Shown here in pieces: positions 10,534 through 18,036 of a stretch of DNA of 64,000 nt; within the stretch, counting starts at the first letter, position 1, and the number at the start of each line of letters is the position of its first letter. The stretch is from contig JACRBL010000052.1 of NCBI GenBank assembly GCA_016234485.1, positions 62,001 to 126,000 of the forward strand. The letters are read 5' to 3'. This DNA comes from Chloroflexota bacterium. GTDB taxonomy: Bacteria > Chloroflexota > Anaerolineae > Anaerolineales > Villigracilaceae. The notes below the pieces were generated by a model. That model searched no databases. It had not been told where the DNA came from and saw nothing but the letters and a program-made list of their open reading frames with translations. Both the position numbers and the translations under genes were made by a program.

Positions 10534-11379
10534 TTACCGCGTGAGCGTCAGATTGCCCGCCCCGATGTTGACGATGAAGGTGAGGGTGGGGCCTTCGCCT
10601 TGCTGGGTGTAGATGCCACCGCTTTGCGACCAGCCCGAGCCAAAACTGACGTTGGCCGCGCCGCTATCCACAGTGACCACCGCGTGGACGCCCTCGGGGA
10701 TGATGAGGATGATGTTGCAGAGTCCCGCGTCGATGGAGACGGTGGCGGAGCGTTGCAAGTCGCCGGAGAAATCGAGGGTGTAGTCGCCTGCGCCGCCCGA
10801 GAAGTCGAGCGCGCCGAAGTTGGCGTTGGCGAGCCCGGTCAACTTGACGGTGGATGCGCCGGTCTCGTAGCGCAGGATGTTCATCTCGGCCTTGTTGGGC
10901 TTGCTGAACGACAGGTTCACGGTGGACGCGCCGTCCTGGACGGTGAGGCTGGTGAGCGCCAGCCCGCCGAACTCGAACTCGCCCGTGTACGCGCCCGCTT
11001 CAATGTTCAGGTCGGTGGGCGCGGAGCCGAGTTTCAAGTCCCAGCGATTCACCAGGTTGTTGAAGTTGGGGAAGGCGTTGAACGACCCATCGCCCGATTG
11101 GATGCGGATGCTGTCGCCGTCGGTCTTGATGACGGGCTTGACTTTGCTGTAGTTGTACGTGGCCGTGCCTTCGACGAGCGCGTCTTCCGCGCCGGGGGAG
11201 AGGGTCAGCTCGCCCGCGCCGAACGCCAGGGTCAGCCGCGCCTTCTCCGAAGAGGGGACGGGGACGCTGATATCGTCCGTCCGCTCGGCTTCGGGCGTGA
11301 CGCGCTCGGGGATGTTGAATCCGCAGGCCGTGGTGATGAGAAAGACAACCAGCAGAATGGGTATGATTTTCTTGTTCAT
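10534..11379 (-). CDS. Lipoprotein with toast-rack (DUF2154/LiaF-C-like) beta domain
   Basis: A 281-residue secreted lipoprotein. The N-terminus is a lipoprotein signal (KKIIPILLVVFLITTAC) with the lipidated Cys after TTA. The rest is a long run of beta strands with repeating GAGELTLS, GASTVNLSF and GAGDYTLDFSG patterns, typical of the toast-rack domain near LiaF-type envelope stress proteins. AAGGAG precedes the ATG at 11379; the frame continues upstream but without support. A run of nine C (coding strand) sits just upstream of a TATAAC element in its promoter region. Function unknown, envelope-associated. Confidence 0.75.
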   Translation of the reverse strand: MNKKIIPILLVVFLITTACGFNIPERVTPEAERTDDISVPVPSSEKARLTLAFGAGELTLSPGAEDALVEGTATYNYSKVKPVIKTDGDSIRIQSGDGSFNAFPNFNNLVNRWDLKLGSAPTDLNIEAGAYTGEFEFGGLALTSLTVQDGASTVNLSFSKPNKAEMNILRYETGASTVKLTGLANANFGALDFSGGAGDYTLDFSGDLQRSATVSIDAGLCNIILIIPEGVHAVVTVDSGAANVSFGSGWSQSGGIYTQQGEGPTLTFIVNIGAGNLTLTR

Positions 11380-11410
11380 GGAAAAACTCCTTAGATGTTG
11401 ATTCTGAGGA

Positions 11411-11426
11411 GTTATACGGGGGGGGG
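11411..11426 (-). promoter_or_regulatory. Possible promoter with a 9-C tract upstream of the lipoprotein gene
   Basis: On the - strand, nine C (11418-11426) run almost directly into TATAAC (11411-11416), about 31 nt before the lipoprotein ATG. The tract would fall in the spacer of a promoter. No good -35 is visible. Confidence 0.35.
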
Positions 11427-11541
11427 AGGGAGAAGTTGCGGTTATGGACGTGTTATTCAAGCCAAAGTTATTTTTGTATTTGTGAATTAGGCTGGTTGTG
11501 TATGCGAGTCCATTTAGAATCTATTCGAAAAATGTTCCTTT

Positions 11542-11621
11542 TTAACACCAAGGCACAAAGTCACCAAGACACCAAGAGAAAAAAACTTTGTGACTTCGAG
11601 CCTTTGAGCCTTCGTGTTTAA
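11542..11621. repeat. CACCAAGGCACAAAG-type palindrome
   Basis: Arms TTAACACCAAGGCACAAAG and CTTTGAGCCTTCGTGTTTAA flank internal CACCAAG units. A related element precedes herA at 25391-25453. The stretch 11380-11737 otherwise holds only AT-rich sequence in which I see no gene. Confidence 0.75.
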
Positions 11622-11737
11622 TTTTTGAACAAAAACTTATTGGGTGAGATTCTTGGGCATGTCGTGAATAGATGTATGCTGGTTTTACCCGCGAGGCTGT
11701 TCGTGGCAAGCATGAGATTACAAGATTAAGAGGAAAC

Positions 11738-11926
11738 TTAATTTTCCCGATTCTCTTCATCCCTTTTTATTATGTCTGCAACAGCAGAGTCAAATATTTT
11801 CCGAAATATTCTATAGTACAAATATTGGATAAAAAAACCTCCGCCGATCAACAAAAGAATAATAAATAACGGAATGCTACATGTGAATAAAAATTCTACG
11901 ACTTCTATCAAGACGTTTATATCCAT
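11738..11926 (-). CDS. Small putative membrane protein
   Basis: A 62-residue frame in an AT-rich gap with no competing frame. One long hydrophobic segment (about residues 10-38, FLFTCSIPLFIILLLIGGGFF) is followed by a charged end (KRDEENREN). AGAGGAT lies about 6 nt before the ATG. No family is recognised. Coding status rests on the membrane-protein pattern only. Confidence 0.45.
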   Translation of the reverse strand: MDINVLIEVVEFLFTCSIPLFIILLLIGGGFFIQYLYYRIFRKIFDSAVADIIKRDEENREN

Positions 11927-12005
11927 TATTTATATCCTCTCGTCAACAATTATTTTCTTCAGCCTAATTGCAGGATAGCGAAACCTATAGCACTTGCCTA
12001 CCTGT

Positions 12006-13439
12006 CTACTTCTCCACCTTCCACGCCGCCTGTAACGCCTGCTCCACCGAGCGGACCTCGATGACTTCGATGCCCTTCGGATACGGCTCGCCCTTGCGAA
12101 TGGCCTTCGGCACGATGGCTGTTTTGAATCCCAGTTTCTGCGCCTCGCGCAAACGCGGCACCATCTGTCCGGGCATCCGAAGTTCGCCTGCCAATCCAAT
12201 TTCTCCAATTAAAACCGCTTCTGCGCGAATCGGGACATCCTTCCACGAAGACGCGATGGCCGCGGCCACGGCCAGGTCGGCGGCGGGTTCGTCAATTTGG
12301 ATGCCGCCCACCACATTGACGAAGATATCCTGCTCGCCGAGTTTGAGTCCCACGCGGCGCGTCAGCACGGCGGTGATGAGTAAGACGCGGTTGAAGTCCA
12401 CGCCGTTGGGCGTGCGGCGCGCATTGCCGAATTGGGTCGGGGAGGTCAGTCCCTGAATTTCAACGAGGATCGGGCGCGTCCCCTCCATCGTCACGGCGAT
12501 GGCCGAGCCTGCCGCGTTGATCATCCGTTCGGCGAGGAAGGCCTCGCTGGGATTCGTCACCTCGATCAGCCCGCCCTCGCGCATTTCAAAGACGCCCACC
12601 TCGGCGGTCGCGCCGAAGCGGTTCTTCACCGAGCGCAACAGACGATACGCCTGGAAGCGGTCGCCTTCGAGATACAGCACCGTGTCCACGATATGCTCAA
12701 GGATGCGCGGACCGGCGATGTTTCCCTCTTTCGTCACATGGCCGATCACAAAGACGGTGATGCCGCTCGATTTCGCCAGTTCCCGCAATCGCGAGGCGCT
12801 CTCGCGCACTTGCGTCACCGACCCCGCGCTCGAGTCGATCTCTGAAAGGTAAACGGTCTGAATTGAGTCCACGATCAGCAGGCTTGGCTTAACCTCGCTG
12901 ATGTGGTTGAAGATGACTTCGAGATTGGTCTCGGTAACAAGGAACAACGTGTCGGGCATGGATACCGCCGAGCCTTTGGGCGGTTTCGAGTCGGGATTCT
13001 CCTCGCCCGCTCCAACCGTGGCGAGACGCGCGGCGCGCATCTTGATCTGCCGCTCCGATTCTTCGCCCGAGACGTACAACACGCGCTGGGTCTTGCCCAT
13101 CTCCATCGCCATCTGCAACATCAGCGTGGACTTGCCGATGCCCGGGTCCCCGCCCACGAGCACGATCGAGCCGGGCACGATCCCGCCGCCCAGCACGCGC
13201 GCGAACTCCCCAATCGGCAGGTGGATGCGATCCTCGTCCTGTCCGCTCACGTCGCCGATGGGACGCGGTTGCGAACGCCCGGTCAACCCGCGCACGTTGG
13301 CCTTCTTCGCCACGGGTTCATCGTGAACCACTTCCTCCACCATCGAGTTGAAGGTGTTGCACTGCGGGCACTTGCCCATGTAGGATGCGGAGACGCGTCC
13401 GCAATTCTGGCAGACAAAACGGGTTTGGGTTTTAGCCAT
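12006..13439 (-). CDS. radA: DNA repair protein RadA/Sms
   Basis: A RecA-like ATPase that drives branch migration at recombination intermediates. The N-terminal zinc finger (CQNCGRVSASYMGKCPQC), Walker A (GGDPGIGKSTL), the RadA-specific KNRFG motif (KNRFGATAEVGVFEM) and the C-terminal Lon-like domain (LIGEIGLAGELR) are all present. Length 477 is normal. A strong terminator lies just upstream, so radA is transcribed separately from the DUF971 gene. Confidence 0.97.
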   Translation of the reverse strand: MAKTQTRFVCQNCGRVSASYMGKCPQCNTFNSMVEEVVHDEPVAKKANVRGLTGRSQPRPIGDVSGQDEDRIHLPIGEFARVLGGGIVPGSIVLVGGDPGIGKSTLMLQMAMEMGKTQRVLYVSGEESERQIKMRAARLATVGAGEENPDSKPPKGSAVSMPDTLFLVTETNLEVIFNHISEVKPSLLIVDSIQTVYLSEIDSSAGSVTQVRESASRLRELAKSSGITVFVIGHVTKEGNIAGPRILEHIVDTVLYLEGDRFQAYRLLRSVKNRFGATAEVGVFEMREGGLIEVTNPSEAFLAERMINAAGSAIAVTMEGTRPILVEIQGLTSPTQFGNARRTPNGVDFNRVLLITAVLTRRVGLKLGEQDIFVNVVGGIQIDEPAADLAVAAAIASSWKDVPIRAEAVLIGEIGLAGELRMPGQMVPRLREAQKLGFKTAIVPKAIRKGEPYPKGIEVIEVRSVEQALQAAWKVEK

Positions 13440-13450
13440 GATCGCCTCTC

Positions 13451-13482
13451 AAAAAAAACGGGACACAGGTCGCTGTGTCCCG
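13451..13482 (-). terminator. Intrinsic terminator between the DUF971 gene and radA
   Basis: 10-bp perfect stem CGGGACACAG/CTGTGTCCCG with a 4-nt loop, followed on the - strand by eight T. Confidence 0.9.
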
Positions 13483-13526
13483 AAGTATAACAGAATTGAT
13501 GTTCTAATTTCTCGCGCCGATTTGTT

Positions 13527-13868
13527 TCAGGCCTTGCCGCGATGTTCCTCGCACGGACACAGCGCGCGCAGGTAATGCCAGTTGTAAATGCCGTAATCGT
13601 GTCCATCCTCCCAGACGATGGAGATGGCGTACGAGCCGACCGCGCGGATGTTGACGAGACGCGTCTCCTGCGCATCGGGCAGGTCGGATTCAAAAACCGC
13701 CGCGTCTGGCTCGGACTTCATGTGTTCGTGCCCGCCCCGGCATGACGCGCAGGGACAGGCCGCGCGCAACAATCCGAACGGGTACACGCTAACGTGACCA
13801 TCGTTCCAGGTGAGGGTCAATTCTCGTTTTGTTTTGTTGGCGGTGACGCCGGTGGGTTTTTCGGTCAT
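13527..13868 (-). CDS. DUF971 (GBBH-like N-terminal) domain protein
   Basis: A 113-residue protein with the DUF971 pattern: LTLTWNDGHVSVYPFGLLRAACPCASC, AVGSYAISIVWEDGHDYGIYNWHYLRALCP. The family shares the N-terminal domain of gamma-butyrobetaine hydroxylase and often occurs near Fe-S assembly or ParA/Mrp genes. CxxC pairs here (CPCASC, CPCEEH) suggest metal binding. The start is at 13868 with GAGGAA upstream; the longer frame begins in repeat-derived sequence. Confidence 0.85.
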   Translation of the reverse strand: MTEKPTGVTANKTKRELTLTWNDGHVSVYPFGLLRAACPCASCRGGHEHMKSEPDAAVFESDLPDAQETRLVNIRAVGSYAISIVWEDGHDYGIYNWHYLRALCPCEEHRGKA

Positions 13869-13881
13869 GGGTTCCTCGAGG

Positions 13882-13941
13882 AGGGTGCGTCGCACCTGAC
13901 AGCGAGGCGAATTCCTCAGGGTAAGGTGCGACGCACTCGCG
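13882..13941. repeat. GGTGCGTCGC family repeat
   Basis: Arms GAGGGTGCGTCGCACC and GGTGCGACGCACTC around GAGGCGAATTCCTC. Same family as 5851-5950. Confidence 0.78.
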
Positions 13942-13949
13942 TGGGTGAT

Positions 13950-14435
13950 TTATTGTGGCGGTGGGACAACCGACAAAAAGTTCGCGGCGGCCCAGCCCGA
14001 GCGGGATTCGTCATAGGGCGCGACGATGTACCACCAGATGTAGCCGTTGGCCTCCTGCGGCCCGTCTTTCACTTGAAAGACCTCGGCGTCCTCGCCGAGG
14101 AAGAGTTGCTCGCTTGCCAGCCCGGGCGCGGAGCGCAGGCGCAGGCCGTCTCCGCCGGTGCCGGTGATCTGGACGTATGCGCCGATCACGATGATGTTCG
14201 CGGGCAGGGTGGACGTGCCGGCCAGGGGATCAGGAGTCGGCGTCAGCGTGGCGAGCGGCGTGGATGTTGAGGCGGGGATCAAGGTCAAATAGGCGGGAAC
14301 CAGTCCGGGGTCCGATGGAGGCGAGGCGGCAGAGAATCCAAACCAGGCCAGCGCGGAGACGGTCAGCAGACAGGCGAATCCCAGCGCGCCGATCAGAACA
14401 GGGAGGGTGAGGAGTTGGCGAGGGTTGCGGGTCAT
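13950..14435 (-). CDS. Membrane-anchored protein with extracellular SH3-like domain
   Basis: 161 residues. A transmembrane helix at about 10-32 is followed by a Thr/Pro/Ser linker (STSTPLATLTPTPDPLAG) and a bacterial SH3-like domain (GDGLRLRSAPGLASEQLFLGE, then WWYIVAPYDESRSGWAA). This is an envelope-facing ligand or peptidoglycan-binding protein. Its start overlaps the stop of the lipid kinase gene by 4 nt, so the two are translated together. Confidence 0.8.
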   Translation of the reverse strand: MTRNPRQLLTLPVLIGALGFACLLTVSALAWFGFSAASPPSDPGLVPAYLTLIPASTSTPLATLTPTPDPLAGTSTLPANIIVIGAYVQITGTGGDGLRLRSAPGLASEQLFLGEDAEVFQVKDGPQEANGYIWWYIVAPYDESRSGWAAANFLSVVPPPQ

Positions 14436-15370
14436 ATCTTGGATAATAAGCCGAGCGCGGGAGGGGGGACAAGCAGGCGCAGGGCGCGCGGCTGAATTGT
14501 GATGACGACTTCGCGCGTTTCGGGAAGCGGCTCGCCATCGGCCTGGACGAGGAAGGGGGAGTCGGCGGCGACGCGCAAATGGCGGAAGGGGATGCGGCGG
14601 GCCTTGTCGGAGGTGAGGTGGTGGCCGCGCCAGAGTTCATAGGCGCGCATGAGGGCGTCGGCGAGGTTGTTGCCAGAGAGGAGCCAGAGGTCAAATTCGT
14701 CATCGTCCATGTGGGCTTCGGGCGAGAGGACGGCCAGGCCGCCCATGTAGCGGCGGATGTTGTTGGCAACCGCCACCATGAAATGGCCTTCCACTTCCAC
14801 GTTGTCGGCCCACATGCGTAGGTTAACGCCTTTCCATTGGCTGGCGTTCCATACCGTTGTGCCGAAATATTCGGGGAAGGCGAAAAATTTTTCCACGCGG
14901 ATGCGCGGCTCGAGCGCGTGGATGGTAAGCGCGTCGAGGCCCATGCCCGCCCAGAGGAGGAAGGGTTGACCGTTGCAGATGCCCACGTCCACCGCGTGGA
15001 TGGGAGCGTTCGCCAGCGTGCGCGCGTTTTCTTTAAGCGCCCACCAACGCGTCCAATAGAAGACGGGCAGGCCGAGTTCGAGCGCGAGGACGTTGGCCGT
15101 GCCGCTGGGCAGGATGCCGAGCGCGGTCTCCGAGCCGACGAGGCCCGCCGCGACCTGTCCGATCGTCCCGTCACCGCCTGAGGCGAAGACCGCGTCGAAC
15201 TTTTCGGCGGCGGCCTGCCGCGCAGACTCGGTGGCGTGTTGTCCGCTTTTGGTGGCGACGACCTCCGTCGTCCAGCCTGCATCGGCGAGAGTCTTCGTTA
15301 CAGATTTTAGAAATGGTTTGACGGGGAATCGTCCCGCAACGGGGTTGTATAAAAGAAGGGCGCGTCGCAT
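14432..15370 (-). CDS. Diacylglycerol/sphingosine-type lipid kinase (YegS/DagK family)
   Basis: Phosphorylates a lipid with ATP. The N-terminal motif LLYNPVAGR, the nucleotide loop FASGGDGTIGQVAAGL and GILPSGTANVLALELGL are diagnostic of the DAGK catalytic domain. The C-terminal beta-sandwich holds FDLWLLSGN and LVQADGEPLP. 312 residues, typical. A TATAAT box lies 6 nt before the ATG with no Shine-Dalgarno, indicating a leaderless mRNA. Lipid substrate not deducible. Confidence 0.9.
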   Translation of the reverse strand: MRRALLLYNPVAGRFPVKPFLKSVTKTLADAGWTTEVVATKSGQHATESARQAAAEKFDAVFASGGDGTIGQVAAGLVGSETALGILPSGTANVLALELGLPVFYWTRWWALKENARTLANAPIHAVDVGICNGQPFLLWAGMGLDALTIHALEPRIRVEKFFAFPEYFGTTVWNASQWKGVNLRMWADNVEVEGHFMVAVANNIRRYMGGLAVLSPEAHMDDDEFDLWLLSGNNLADALMRAYELWRGHHLTSDKARRIPFRHLRVAADSPFLVQADGEPLPETREVVITIQPRALRLLVPPPALGLLSKI

Positions 15371-15376
15371 GGGGGG

Positions 15377-15382
15377 ATTATA
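15377..15382 (-). promoter_or_regulatory. -10 box, leaderless start of the lipid kinase gene
   Basis: TATAAT on the - strand, 6 nt before ATG 15370; the gap is all C, so no ribosome-binding site. Confidence 0.6.
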
Positions 15383-15460
15383 GCGTATTGCGTACTGCGT
15401 AATGCCTGTTGTGTTACGCAGTATCGAGGCGCATCATCCATGAGACGCAATACGCCCTAA
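15383..15460. repeat. TGCGTATTGCG-type repeat
   Basis: GCGTATTGCGTACTGCG ... GTTACGCAGTAT ... GACGCAATACGC between divergent genes. Confidence 0.7.
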
Positions 15461-15481
15461 AATTTCCCCAAACGCCAGTGA

Positions 15482-15487
15482 TATAAT
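15482..15487 (+). promoter_or_regulatory. -10 box, leaderless start of the pknB-like gene
   Basis: TATAAT ends 7 nt before ATG 15495, with no Shine-Dalgarno in between. Confidence 0.6.
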
Positions 15488-15494
15488 TCCCTCA

Positions 15495-16583
15495 ATGAAA
15501 GAAGGCGACCTCCTCAACCAGCGATATCAATTGCTCGAAAGCCTCGGCACGGGTGGCATGGCCGAGGTGTATCGCGCTCGCGACCTGATGCTTGAGCGTT
15601 CGGTCGCCATCAAGATTCTGCGCGCCGATTATTCGAGCGACGAGGAATTTCAAGAGCGCTTCCGTCAGGAGGCGCGCGCCGCCGCCAACCTTTCGCATCC
15701 CAACATCGTCACCGTCCACGATTTCGGCTTGGACAACGGCCAATTATTCATCGTGATGGAGCACGTCCCCGGCACGGACTTGAAATCCATGATCCGCAAG
15801 CGCGGACGTTTCACCGTCGAGGAAGCCATCCCCATCATGGTGCAGGCCTGCGCCGGCATCGGCTACGCCCACCGCGCGGGACTCGTCCACTGCGACGTGA
15901 AGCCGCACAACCTGCTCATCACGCCCGACAAACGCCTCAAGGTGACCGACTTCGGCATCGCCCGCGCCCTCTCCACCATCCGCCCCGGCGACCGCGAGGA
16001 TGTGGTGTGGGGTTCCCCGCAATATTTCGCGCCCGAACAGGCCAAAGGCCAGGCGCCCTCGCCCGCCTCGGACGTCTATTCTCTCGGCATCGTGCTGTAT
16101 GAAATGCTCACCGGCACACTGCCCTTCAACGCCAACACTGCCGAAGAACTGTCGCGCCAGCACATCCACAAACAGCCGCATTCACTCGGCGAATACCTGC
16201 CCGACGTGCCTCCGATGCTCGAGCAGATCGAAGCGAAAATTTTATCAAAGGAACCCTCCGCTCGCTATCGCACCGCCGACCAATTGGGACGCGTCCTTCA
16301 TCGTTTTGGGACAGTGCGCGAGGAACCAGCCGTGACTCCGCCCGTCCAAATTCAGGAGGCCCCGAGGATCAATCCGCAACTGCCTCCTCAATTTATTCCT
16401 GAGCCAGACCCCGAACCCGAACCCATCCTCGCCTCCTTCCCGGACCCCGCGCCGGTCGCGACTTTCGAGATGCCCTCCCTTGACGTTGACTGGGGCTCCG
16501 TCGGTCTTATCTTTCTTGCCGTGCTCCTCTGGGGCGGACTCATCCCGCTGTGGATCGTGGCCTACAACGCCTGGAATCCGTGA
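15495..16583 (+). CDS. Serine/threonine protein kinase, PknB-like
   Basis: A Hanks-type kinase with one C-terminal membrane helix. Visible are the Gly loop LGTGGMAEVYRAR, the ATP Lys in VAIK (K40), HCDVKPHNLL (catalytic loop with Cys in place of the usual Arg), DFGIARA and an APE-like FAPEQAK. The last 40 residues form a transmembrane helix (VGLIFLAVLLWGGLIPLWIV) with almost no extracellular part, so PASTA sensors are absent. A Pro/Glu linker (PEPDPEPEP) joins them. The HCD change is typical of non-RD kinases. Confidence 0.92.
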   Translation: MKEGDLLNQRYQLLESLGTGGMAEVYRARDLMLERSVAIKILRADYSSDEEFQERFRQEARAAANLSHPNIVTVHDFGLDNGQLFIVMEHVPGTDLKSMIRKRGRFTVEEAIPIMVQACAGIGYAHRAGLVHCDVKPHNLLITPDKRLKVTDFGIARALSTIRPGDREDVVWGSPQYFAPEQAKGQAPSPASDVYSLGIVLYEMLTGTLPFNANTAEELSRQHIHKQPHSLGEYLPDVPPMLEQIEAKILSKEPSARYRTADQLGRVLHRFGTVREEPAVTPPVQIQEAPRINPQLPPQFIPEPDPEPEPILASFPDPAPVATFEMPSLDVDWGSVGLIFLAVLLWGGLIPLWIVAYNAWNP

Positions 16584-17245
16584 AACCTCTCATCGCACCC
16601 TCCATCCTCTCTGCCGATTTCACCCGCCTCGGTGCGGACCTCGCGGCCTGCGAATCCGCGGGCGCGGACTGGATTCACGTAGATGTGATGGACGGCCGCT
16701 TCGTCCCTAACATTACGATGGGGCCTCTGGTGGTGGAGGCTTGTCGCCGCGCCACGAAACTCCCGCTCGATGTTCACTTAATGATAAAAGAGCCCGAACG
16801 TCATCTCGAGGCGTTTGCGAAGGCGGGCGCGACCAGCATCACGGTGCATGTGGAAACCTGTCCACATCTGAATCGGACAATCCAGCAGATCCACACGCTG
16901 GGATGCAAAGCTGGCGTAACGCTGAATCCGTCCACGCCCGCGCTCGCGCTGGAATCCGTCCTCCCGCTCGTGGACCTTGTGTTGGTATTAACCGTCAACC
17001 CTGGGTTTTCGGGACAAAAATTCCTTCCCGAAGTTTTGCCGAAGATCGGTCAACTGCGCGGCATGCTGGACGCGGTCAACCCGTCGGCGCGGCTGGAGGT
17101 GGACGGCGGCCTCTCGTCCGCGACCCTGCCCGAGGTCCAGAAAAGAGGCGCAGATGTCTTCGTCGCAGGCAGTTTCGTCTTCGGTCATCCGCAGGGAATT
17201 GCTGGAGGAATCCAGGCGTTGCGTCACGCAATACGGAGTACGTAG
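16580..17245 (+). CDS. rpe: Ribulose-phosphate 3-epimerase
   Basis: A TIM-barrel enzyme of the pentose phosphate pathway. Motifs are IAPSILSADFTRLG, WIHVDVMDGRFVPNITMGP (metal-binding His and Asp), DVHLMIKEPE, TVNPGFSGQKF and VDGG. I start it at GTG 16580, whose GTGA overlaps the kinase stop; this matches the family's N-terminus. The last residues (HAIRST) are encoded by the start of a TGCGTATTGCG-type repeat, so the natural end was replaced. Confidence 0.95.
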   Translation: MKPLIAPSILSADFTRLGADLAACESAGADWIHVDVMDGRFVPNITMGPLVVEACRRATKLPLDVHLMIKEPERHLEAFAKAGATSITVHVETCPHLNRTIQQIHTLGCKAGVTLNPSTPALALESVLPLVDLVLVLTVNPGFSGQKFLPEVLPKIGQLRGMLDAVNPSARLEVDGGLSSATLPEVQKRGADVFVAGSFVFGHPQGIAGGIQALRHAIRST

Positions 17246-17262
17246 TGCGTATTGCGTACTCC
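17225..17262. repeat. TGCGTATTGCG-type repeat, entering the 3' end of rpe
   Basis: ACGCAATACGGAGTACG pairs with GCGTATTGCGTACTCC. It supplies the final codons of rpe. Confidence 0.75.
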
Positions 17263-17269
17263 GCTTAAA

Positions 17270-17296
17270 CAAAAATCACGGCTCAAGAGCCGCGAT
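17270..17296 (-). terminator. Terminator of rpmB
   Basis: On the - strand, ATCGCGGCTC and GAGCCGTGAT pair (one G-U) and are followed by TTTTTG. Confidence 0.75.
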
Positions 17297-17319
17297 CTTT
17301 GGTCGAGTGAAAAGACAAC

Positions 17320-17499
17320 CTAAGCCGATTTAGCCGCAGTGCGGATGCACTTGGTACAAAGCGTCTTTTGAACCTTGCGGCCCTTTTCCACGAGCGTCAC
17401 CTTTTGCAGGTTCGGGAGGAACTTGCGGTTGGTGGCGCGCTGGGAGAACGAGCGATTATGGCCGAAGGTGGTGGTCTTGCCGCAGTGAGCGCATTTCAT
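17320..17499 (-). CDS. rpmB: 50S ribosomal protein bL28
   Basis: A 59-residue ribosomal protein beginning MKCAHCGKTTTFGHNRSFSQ and ending with LCTKCIRTA. The CxxC pairs mark the zinc-binding (C+) form of bL28. AAAGGAA lies in front of the ATG. The longer frame upstream is not supported. It has its own promoter and terminator. Confidence 0.95.
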   Translation of the reverse strand: MKCAHCGKTTTFGHNRSFSQRATNRKFLPNLQKVTLVEKGRKVQKTLCTKCIRTAAKSA

Positions 17500-17557
17500 G
17501 GGATTCGTTCCTTTCGTTTCACAATAACGCCTGCGCATCCTTTCGCGCAAGCGCCGC

Positions 17558-17586
17558 ATTGTACCATAAACCGAAACCATCTTCAA
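17558..17586 (-). promoter_or_regulatory. Promoter of rpmB
   Basis: -35 TTGAAG and -10 TACAAT on the - strand, separated by 17 nt, giving a leader of about 50 nt. Confidence 0.75.
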
Positions 17587-17620
17587 TACTCGTGTTAATT
17601 AAGACAGCAAAGGAAAGACT

Positions 17621-17977
17621 ATGGGCAAAGAGAATACGACCTACGGAAGCATCCATATTTCCCCCGACGCGGTGGCGACCATTGCCTACCGCGCCACGCT
17701 CGAATCATACGGCGTGGTGGGGCTGGCTCCGCGCAACCTGGCGGAGGAACTGGCGCAGAGCATCACGCGTGAACCTGCGCGGGGCATCGCCGTCCACTTT
17801 GATGGCGATTCGATTGACATCGAAATCCACGTGATCGTGGAATACGGGACGCGCGTCCAGTCGGTGGCGAACAGTGTCGCCAACACGGTTCGCTTCCACG
17901 TGGAAAAGGCATTGGGGCTGAAAGTCAATTCGGTCAACGTCCACGTGGCGGGGTTGCGCGTGAGTAATATTGATTAA
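17621..17977 (+). CDS. Asp23/Gls24 family envelope stress protein
   Basis: A 118-residue protein with the Asp23 pattern: GSIHISPDAVATIAYRATLES, IDIEIHVIVEYGTRVQSVANSV (split here by the family turn) and VNSVNVHVAGLRV. In Firmicutes, Gls24/YloU proteins are encoded immediately upstream of the DAK2 gene (yloV/fakA), as here. AAAGGAAAG precedes the ATG. Role: cytoplasmic membrane-associated scaffold, probably linked to lipid metabolism. Confidence 0.9.
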   Translation: MGKENTTYGSIHISPDAVATIAYRATLESYGVVGLAPRNLAEELAQSITREPARGIAVHFDGDSIDIEIHVIVEYGTRVQSVANSVANTVRFHVEKALGLKVNSVNVHVAGLRVSNID

Positions 17978-17985
17978 ATTTTGCC

Positions 17986-18017
17986 AGACCTCACAGTCTC
18001 TGAGACCTGTGAGGTCT
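17986..18017. repeat. Hairpin/repeat between asp23 and fakA
   Basis: 11-bp perfect stem AGACCTCACAG/CTGTGAGGTCT without a T-run. It may be a dispersed repeat rather than a terminator. Confidence 0.6.
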
Positions 18018-18036
18018 TCGCACTTGAGGAGCATTC

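Noticed and set aside
10438..11394. 318-codon open frame on + opposite the toast-rack lipoprotein
   Set aside because: Gly/Asp/Arg-rich shadow; the - strand has a signal peptide and ribosome-binding site.
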